Assembly (NCBI RefSeq): GCF_963259705.1
Contig: NC_081844.1
Location: forward strand, 50,639,501 to 50,703,500
Direction: 5' to 3'
Origin: Myotis daubentonii
Lineage: Eukaryota; Chordata; Mammalia; Chiroptera; Vespertilionidae
DNA length: 64,000 nt
Part shown: positions 56,949-64,000 of the stretch, piece by piece
Numbering within the stretch: the first letter of the stretch is position 1
How the letters are laid out: each line of letters starts with the position of its first letter
Notes under the pieces: model-generated
What the model was told of the DNA's origin: nothing
The model's database searches: none
The model's input: the letters and a program-made list of their open reading frames with translations, nothing else
Position numbers and translations under genes: made by a program

Positions 56949-57220
56949 ATTTGCCCTGGCTGGTGTTTTCAGTGGTTAGAGCACCAGCCCGAGCATCAAA
57001 GGGCCTTGGTTTCAATTCCCAGTCAAGGGCATGTACCTGGGTTTTGGGTTCACTCCTTGCCCCCTGTCAAGGCGAGTGTGGGAGGCAACCAGTATGTGTG
57101 TCTCTCTCATATCAATGTTTCTCTTTCTCTTTTTGCCCTCCCACTCTCTCTCCCTTCCACTCACGCTGAAAAGCAATGGAAAAAATATCCTTATGTGAGG
57201 ATTAACAAAAACAATAAAAA
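56949..57220 (+). mobile_element. Ves-related SINE with palindromic tail
   Basis: GCCCTGGCTGGTGTTTTCAGTGG head, GGTTTCAATTCCCAGTC B box, CT-rich part and a tail with ATCCTTATGTGAGGAT (57187-57202). Target duplication GAAATATTAAACA at 56936-56948 and 57221-57233. Confidence 0.92.
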
Positions 57221-57233
57221 GAAATATTAAACA

Positions 57234-59343
57234 CTTTATAATATTGGTAAATATTATAATACTACATATAGTGCTGTACATAAGTATATATAGTATAAAT
57301 ACTTATATAAAGAAATATATTAATATAACTACATACATGAATTGAGTTACATATATGAAACCTGATACTGAGCAATACATTAGTACCTTGGTGGACATAG
57401 AATTCAAAACTCTTTTATTTTTATGTGAGAAACTTCAGAAAATAAATTTGATTAATATTTTTCACCGTTAAATATTTTGCTTTCCGATTTTAATGTTTAT
57501 TAAATGCAATTTATAATTTATATTTCAATTATGTTAGATAACTGAGTATTTAGAAATATAATTCTTAATAAGTAATATGAAAATGTTTATATTTTATATT
57601 TACATTAATGGGTAGTATTATTATACTATATTTGAATTACCTATATTTTGAATACAGTTACCTTTTACTCTTCTTATTCTTTAGATTACTACTTTTGCTG
57701 TAAACACAAATTATATTAAAAATATTGATTGTTATACTTAATGATTTTGTTGACCTAAAGGGGACAAAATAACTTTTCTTGAATAAATATATAATAATAT
57801 ATGAATTAGGAAGGTTTTATTGCATTATTCCACCAAACGTTTTTGGTTCATTAATGAGACACATAAACAGGAACAACATTAATTACATTAATATACCTGT
57901 GAATTTTTGTCATTTTGGAGTTCTATAAAAATATAACTTTATATTTCCTAAAAACAATTTCTTATGTAAAGTTATATTTTTCAGTGTAGGTAGATTGAGC
58001 ATATTTATTTAAAATGCATTAGCTTGATTTAAAACTGTTAAATACTCAACATATTTCCTGAGTTTCCATTTGAACTCCTACTCCAAGTGTCCTGTTCACA
58101 CCCAGGTGAGTGCGGCACCACCATTCCACACTGACAGAAGCACTTCAGGAAGAGAGAAGTATGTTTACACATAATGTATTAGAAATAAACAGAGATAAAG
58201 CAAGGTTTGAGGAGACTGGATTGTGACATCATCATGGGCAACAGAGTAGAAGAGACACAGAAGAGCTGGGAATCATTGCAGCCTCACACCCTTATGATCT
58301 CATCATATCCAAGTGCACATTTAACTTCACAGAATGGTTCCAACTCACTCTGTAAAGAATAAGGGATAAAACCATCCAAAAAACATCCACTTGTCATCTG
58401 CTCTGTGACCTTTGCTAAGCACTAGGGGAGAATAAATATAACATTTCCTGCCCTCCAGTTGTCTCATCTACAAATAACTGAATTATAATAAGGGACAGGG
58501 GAAGAGAAGTAATAAGCCAAATGGCCCATCTGGCTGGGATCAGCTGGGAGAAAAGATAAGAAATATATGAATTACAGAAAACACTCTACAGGAACCAATG
58601 CAAAGATTTAAGAACAGAAACACATCTATGAGCTGTACTTGGACCCATAACACCAATAATAACAGTCAAAGGTGTGTGGATGGGCATTATTTATTAAATT
58701 TGACAGCAGATTTATTAGCTCCACCTCTGGTACATAAGAAAACATGGTAGTCTAATGTTTCTTGACTGTCACACCCTCAAGGGAGTGTCATGAAAATGAA
58801 ATATCTTGCTTATGAGTCTATCCCAGTGCAAACATCTATAAATAAAATAATAATCTTTGTCACTTCATGAAGAAAGTGACATAAATAGTGAATTGTGGGT
58901 CCTGTCTGCAGTATCATTGCTATTTACTGATTTGTTTTCATTTGCTATAGGGATAGAGACTTCTTCGCCTTTAAATCTGCAAAAGTATAGTACATCACAG
59001 AGCAGAGATGAAAGAGGAAATATTTGGATGTCTGGTTTTGAAACTGTTTTTAAAACAGTCCACAATTATGAGAAGTGTTTTTCACTGAAATAAACATAAG
59101 GCTGTGTCTCTGTGACTGTGGTTATAATTGAGCCAGTGAATTCACTTAACCTCTTTTTGCCAAAGCAAGATGACCCAGTAATGCCAACCTCACTATGGAG
59201 GGCTATCATAAATTCCCAGACATCTGCATGCTCCCAGGTACCATGGAAGATGGAACCTTAGAAGCTACTTAATAAGTCTTTTGCCTTTAGGCAGAAATGT
59301 GCCCATTTTAGTCTGCTAAGCAGCTACAATATTATTTAAAGGA
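57234..59343. other. AT-rich intronic sequence
   Basis: 57234-58020 is very AT-rich. A weak antisense L2-like scrap is present near 58380-58500. No exon seen. Confidence 0.45.
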
Positions 59344-59622
59344 CTAGAGGCCTGGTGCACGAAATTTGTGCCCTGGGGGCAGGGGTCTCCTCAGCCCAGC
59401 CTGCACCCTCTCCAATCAGGGACCCCTCAGGGACCCCTCAGTCAGACATCCCCCTCACAATCTGGGACTGCTGGCTCCCAACAGCTTGCCTGCCTGCCTG
59501 CCTGATTGCCCCTAACTGCTTCTGCCTGCCAGCCTGGTCACCCCCTAACCACTCTCCTGCCAGCCTGATTGACACCTAACTGCTCCGCTGCTGGCCCGAT
59601 CGCCCCCAACTGCCCTCCCCTA
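59344..59622 (-). mobile_element. Truncated Helitron (3' part)
   Basis: Perfect CTAG at 59344-59347 and GTGCACGAAATTTGTGC hairpin (59356-59372). The interior resembles the Helitron at 5963 (CCTAACTGCTT-type repeats). The 5' terminus is missing; the sequence switches near 59622. Confidence 0.85.
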
Positions 59623-59680
59623 TCTTTATTGTTGAAAGTATTATGATTGCCTTCTTTTTGCCTCCATTGAGCCCCTCCTA
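59622..59680 (-). mobile_element. L1 3' end scrap, antisense
   Basis: ATCTTTATTGTTGAAAGTATTATGATTG resembles the antisense L1 tail at 53438. Joined directly to the truncated Helitron. Confidence 0.5.
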
Positions 59681-61115
59681 AATTATTGTCTTTTAATTTT
59701 GACTTCTGCCTCTGGGACTTCCACGTAGCCCACTGAAAACCACTTTTAGCTCACTTTTTTGGGTAGGTTTTTGTTTTTCTCTTTATTAGATGTCCAATAT
59801 TGGTACCACTTTAAAATATCAAAAAATACTTTCATTAATACATTTTTACATCCCAGAGGAGCCTATATACATAATTCATCATCTGGAAGTCAGTTGTGCA
59901 GAAAACAAGCCCATAGCACTTTTATCTCATACACCACTTATGCATAGTTGCCCTCGATGCATGAGAGTTGCTCCCTCTGCCATCATTTTCTCCTGCCTAT
60001 CTAGCTCCCCACCACTAGTCATAAATATAAGTAATTGTTGGAAACTTACTTTAATGAAAGGAAGCACAGTCAATGACGCATCATTCATACAAACCAAGAT
60101 GTTCAGGGATGCTGGTATCTGGTTTGAATTTAGTTATTTTCCAACCATTAGATTCCACTCTGACATCTGGAACTTGGTCAACTATCTACCTGATCTGTTG
60201 ATTTAATGTGAGAATTTGATACTTGGTGAAATCAGGTGGGTTACAGTGACTGCTTTCCTCCAAATAATCCATTTCCCTACTTTTCAGGAACACTGATTTT
60301 ACCTAATTCCCCCTAGAATGCATTTTGATGCTTAAACATGACTAGGTCTGAACTTACCAGAACTCAGAGTGCTTTAAACATAACAAAAGTCAAAATCAAA
60401 ACATAGTCAAGATGCTTTGGAAAGCTATCTAGTTGGAAAGGGGTGATGCCATATCACACATAATATGACCCAAGGTGGTCAAGTAAGCATTTCACTGTGT
60501 ATTTTTAAATGTTAAGCCTTGTTTTTGAATTGAGATTGGAAAAGGGAGGCAGATGTTCATATTCATTTCCTTTCCTTTTTCTTTCCTTTTATCTCCCATC
60601 ATTAAGTATGAACAATGATGTTCCATTGCATACAAATAAATTCCACTTAATTTATTATTCATCCTCATTAAAAAACTGGGGATTATATATGGAAGTATTT
60701 TTTTCCACTTTACATATGGGAAAAAAAGGCTCATAATTACCCAGTCATTAAGGGTTCTTAACCATATTCTTTATTGTCTATTTACTTGCTGAAAGGTTCA
60801 AGTAAATGATCCAAATTTTAATTAAGGAGTCTTAAGATGTGCTATAAAAAAGTGATCAGATACTGTACTATGTGGTAACAAAGTATTGACTGTCAATATT
60901 AAAGATTTGAGAATGATATTATGGTTGGAATATATTTTCCCTGAGGTTTGCAAACAGGTGACTAAATAATATACAAGATACATGGTTAAATTTTAATTTC
61001 AAATAATGAATATTTTTAAGTGTAAGCATGCCCTGAATTTTGCATGGAATATCCTGTACTAAAAATTTACTTGTCTTTAACTAATATTTATTTTTATCTA
61101 AGTGTCCTATATATT
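59681..61115. other. Intronic sequence without recognised features
   Basis: Nothing assigned; one 138-codon open frame (59790-60206) has no recognisable domain. Confidence 0.4.
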
Positions 61116-61158
61116 TTTTAATTTTTTTGGTTTCAGAGAGGAAGGGAGAAGGAAAGAC

Positions 61159-61218
<60 letters not shown>

Positions 61219-61367
61219 TGAGAGAGAATCATTGATTGACTGCCTCCTGCATGTCTCCCAGCGGGAACTGAGCTAGTAACTTGGGCATATGCCCTTGACT
61301 GGAATCGAACCTGGGACCCTTCAGTCCAGCAGGCTGACACTCTATCCACTGAGCCAAACCAGCTAGG
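61116..61367 (-). mobile_element. Ves SINE with expanded (GA)n
   Basis: Complete antisense Ves. The CT-rich part of the SINE has expanded to about 26 GA units at 61163-61214. Flanks GTGTCCTATATATTTTT / ATGTCCTATATTTTTAT. Confidence 0.94.
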
Positions 61368-62851
61368 GCTAAATGTCCTATATTTTTATTTGCTAAACCT
61401 AGCAACCTTATTTACAAAGCACTACTGTTAAATATGCAGCCTATGTACCACCATAATGAGCTCTTGACCTGCCCTAGTCTGTATCACACCTAGGAACATG
61501 CAATAGATCTATCACAAAATAGCAAATTGGTGTTCATAGATCTTTGGTGGATTAAGGTATTTCCTTTCATAATTACTATTGACAAAATAGTCATTGCCAA
61601 ATTAGCACTTGATGGTTGATTGTCAGATGTGCCCAAATCCTTTAGTGGACCAGCCCAGGGAACTGTAACATTGTAGAATGGTCCAGCTTAAGTGATCTCC
61701 TAAGAGATCCTTTTAGGGGTAATACATTCCCTTACACCTGAGGACCAAATCATACTTAAATTATTTCCATACAGAAAGGGGAAGAGAGTCATAAATTAAG
61801 TAAACAATAATTATAAAATAAACATAGCCCAAGTGTCACCTAAATAGGTGGTTTCCTTTTCAATCTTAAAATGTACTCTATTTTTTTAATCATATTTGAG
61901 CATTCCTTAATTTTTCTTAAAATTATGTATAAATAAAATTGTAAATGGAGTGTCCCTAGCCTCTCTCGCCTGAGAGGTCGTGGGGACAAAGGTAATGAAA
62001 TAGCACTGGTACTTGCACCTCCATTCATTCCCCTGGCCTCCCATCTTTTATGACAGTCTCCAGTTCCACCATCTCCTGGTACCGAGGAAGCTCACAGGTG
62101 TTTCTGGTGACACCAGGGCTTTGAAACATAACCATAAATAGGATGGTTGATTTAAAATCACCCTGAACATTATCAATGAGATCTCTTTTACCTTTGATCC
62201 CAAATTACAATCCATAAACGTGCTACCAGGACATAGTCAAAGCCAGGGGACAAACATGAAGATACATTTTAGAAAAAAATTAGTAACTGAAAAAACGTAC
62301 TTTATCTAAAATCTGATATGCCTGAATGAATACTGAAGCTATTTTTTACTATGAAAGATTTTTAGAAATATAACAAGAAAACAAAAAAAAAAGTTGACTG
62401 TCACTTTAAAGCTAATGTCCCAGTCTCCGGGAATGTGAGCTACTTTTCTCAGTGGATGGTAACATTTGGGGATAAATTTGGAAAAGTACTCCATTTAAAT
62501 CAGTGGGAGTTCAAAGCACAATAAGCAAGTGAACCAGTATGTAGACCTTTGGAGGAAAATATACAGATTTACATATATATAAAGAAAACTAAGCTTTACT
62601 AAGTTCTAATTTGCAATGACTGCTACCAGCTCCTTGCTCAGTCTGTTACACACACGCAAGTTTCCTTGAGGGATAAGTGTGTGTCTTTCATAAGAAGGAA
62701 TAGATGTGACTACCTCACTCAATCATTTATTTTCAGCATATTTTAACCTCTCTTAGTTTAGTCATAAGTGAATTCTAAGTGAACTTTAAGATGATTTAAT
62801 CTTGTTTAGTAAATTAACCTTTATTGGACAAAAGGCTTATTGGTGTCTTAA

Positions 62852-62887
<36 letters not shown>

Positions 62888-63221
62888 TGATGATTAAAAA
62901 TAAAGTAACGCAAGCCAGAAATAATTGTAAAAAGGGATGGCAAGCTCTTCATCAGGCACAATACAGATACAAAATAGTGATGATTTAATCAGATCTTAAA
63001 TGAAGTCACAAATAACAATTTTAAGATTACTCTTTGCAAGATGCTGCATATCCCCTGTATGGTATACCCTGCTCTATTTGTGCTTTGGCCTTTGCAATGT
63101 TGTATGAACCCATGGTTGTATGAAGCCATCACAATAGATAATATTTAAAAATATAAAATAAAAAATTTAAAAAAAAATAATTTTACTTTATTTCATATTT
63201 TTAATTTCTATTATTTTTTAA
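61368..63221. other. Intronic sequence with a (CA)n microsatellite
   Basis: (CA)n at 62853-62885. No exon, RNA gene or named repeat otherwise. Confidence 0.45.
62853..62885. repeat. (CA)n microsatellite
   Basis: Sixteen CA units. Confidence 0.97.
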
Positions 63222-63349
63222 AGTATTTTTTATTGATTTCAGAGAGGAAGGGAGAGGGAGAGGGGGATAGAAACATCAATGATGAGAGAGAATCATTGAT
63301 CAGCTGCCTCCTGCACGCCCCCTACTGGGGATTGAGCTTGCAACCTGGC
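63222..63349 (-). mobile_element. Ves SINE interrupted by an LTR
   Basis: Antisense Ves from its tail to the CTTGCAACCTGGC segment, where the LTR begins. The head half should lie beyond the LTR, outside the window. Confidence 0.92.
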
Positions 63350-64000
63350 TGCCGGGAGCCGGTCCATCCTTGCTGTTTCAAGGGACTTGGCATATATGGC
63401 ATACGGTTCTTAATATGTTTGCTCATCTTCTTGGTGCTGTGTTTTAACCAAGGTCACCTCTCCAAGAAAGGTTGAATCCCCAGGTAGGGATTTTCCCCTG
63501 AAGTTAGGGAGGGAATAAAACCCCTCAACTAAGTGCCAGGCAGGTAACTAATCACTTTAACTATGAACAATCATGCTTAAGCTACATAATCTTTACTCCC
63601 TGGAATGGAGATAAGGAACGCCCTAACCTTTGTAATAGAGATTGATAGGATTGAATCAACTGGTATAAATACAGATGTAACAAGACAGCAAGACACAGAA
63701 CTTATAAGACAGAACTTCAGAGACAGGGCTTGGAAGACAGGACCAAGAGAGACAGAGCCTAGGCACAGAACCTACACAGAACGTTCTCTAGAGACAGAAG
63801 AACTTCGCTGGAGAGAACATGGCAAAAGATCCTGGACTGAACCTGACTACAGAAATTGGCAAGAGAACCTGACTAGAACCTGGTGACTGAACCTGGCTGG
63901 AGAACCTGTACAGAACCTGGCTGGAGATCCTAAGCAGACCCTCTCTGGAGATCCGGACCAGAACTTGGCTGGAGATCCTGGCTAGGCTGCTGATCAACTG
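63350..64000 (+). repeat. LTR of the same retroviral family, cut by the window edge
   Basis: Begins TGCCGGGAGCCGGTCCATCC and runs through TATAAATA (63664-63671, offset 314) to GCTGATCAACTG, about 95 bases before the expected LTR end. It may be a solo LTR or the 5' LTR of a provirus. The expected 6-bp duplication would be CCTGGC. Confidence 0.93.

Noticed and set aside
63605..63997. Open frames in the right-edge LTR
   Set aside because: They arise from the GAACCTGGCTGGAGA-type repeats of the LTR and are not conserved in frame between LTR copies of different length.

Overview
This is nuclear DNA of a vesper bat (Vespertilionidae, Myotis-like). The evidence is the repeat content: many tRNA-derived Ves SINEs, HeliBat-type Helitrons with a terminal hairpin and CTAG-like end, a SPIN-type hAT element, further non-autonomous hAT elements with perfect 8-bp target duplications, and young L1 insertions. 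That mixture is known from vesper bats. The window is AT-rich with one 200-N assembly gap (25571-25770).

I recognise one real gene segment: a coding exon of MARCHF1 (MARCH1, a membrane RING-CH E3 ubiquitin ligase) on the minus strand at 26390-26500. It holds the first 37 codons of the classic isoform followed by a GTGAGT splice donor. The rest of the window therefore reads as intron, or isoform-specific 5' region, of this very large gene. Sequence to the right is upstream of the exon and sequence to the left is downstream. Other open frames are chance frames in repeats or unique DNA.

Layout. 0-6 kb: old L1, L2 and SINE fragments, a 5S rRNA pseudogene (4321-4409) and a possible worn LTR. 5.96-6.35 kb: Helitron. 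6.36-9.13 kb: a very young composite retroviral insertion (minus strand) with two full LTRs, a third LTR reduced to 19 bp, and one 6-bp target duplication around the whole. 11.0-12.7 kb: two abutting Helitrons, the first carrying an 18-unit minisatellite. 14.2-16 kb: two more Helitrons. 16.6 kb: SPIN-like element. 20.8 kb: short young L1 tail. 29.15-31.43 kb: a second short provirus of the same family (plus strand). 35.06 kb: a solo LTR of that family. 36.6-40.7 kb: an old L1 split by a Helitron. 45.0 and 54.3 kb: two copies of one 235-bp hAT element in opposite orientation. 48.4-50.3 kb: a young L1 that appears to have carried about 0.8 kb of 3' flank, including a Ves SINE, to this site. 53.4-54.3 kb: an L1 with a 5' inversion. 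63.35 kb to the right edge: another LTR of the same retroviral family, inside a Ves SINE.

The strongest candidate for something undescribed is the retroviral family. At two independent loci it is LTR / Lys3-type primer site / about 0.75-0.81 kb / polypurine tract / LTR, with no gag, pro, pol or env. Its leader has a duplicated splice-donor/U5 module and a 57-bp tandem repeat that differs in copy number between loci. It looks like a compact non-autonomous element mobilised by a betaretrovirus-like helper. No database search was possible; family names rest on recognition of the sequence.
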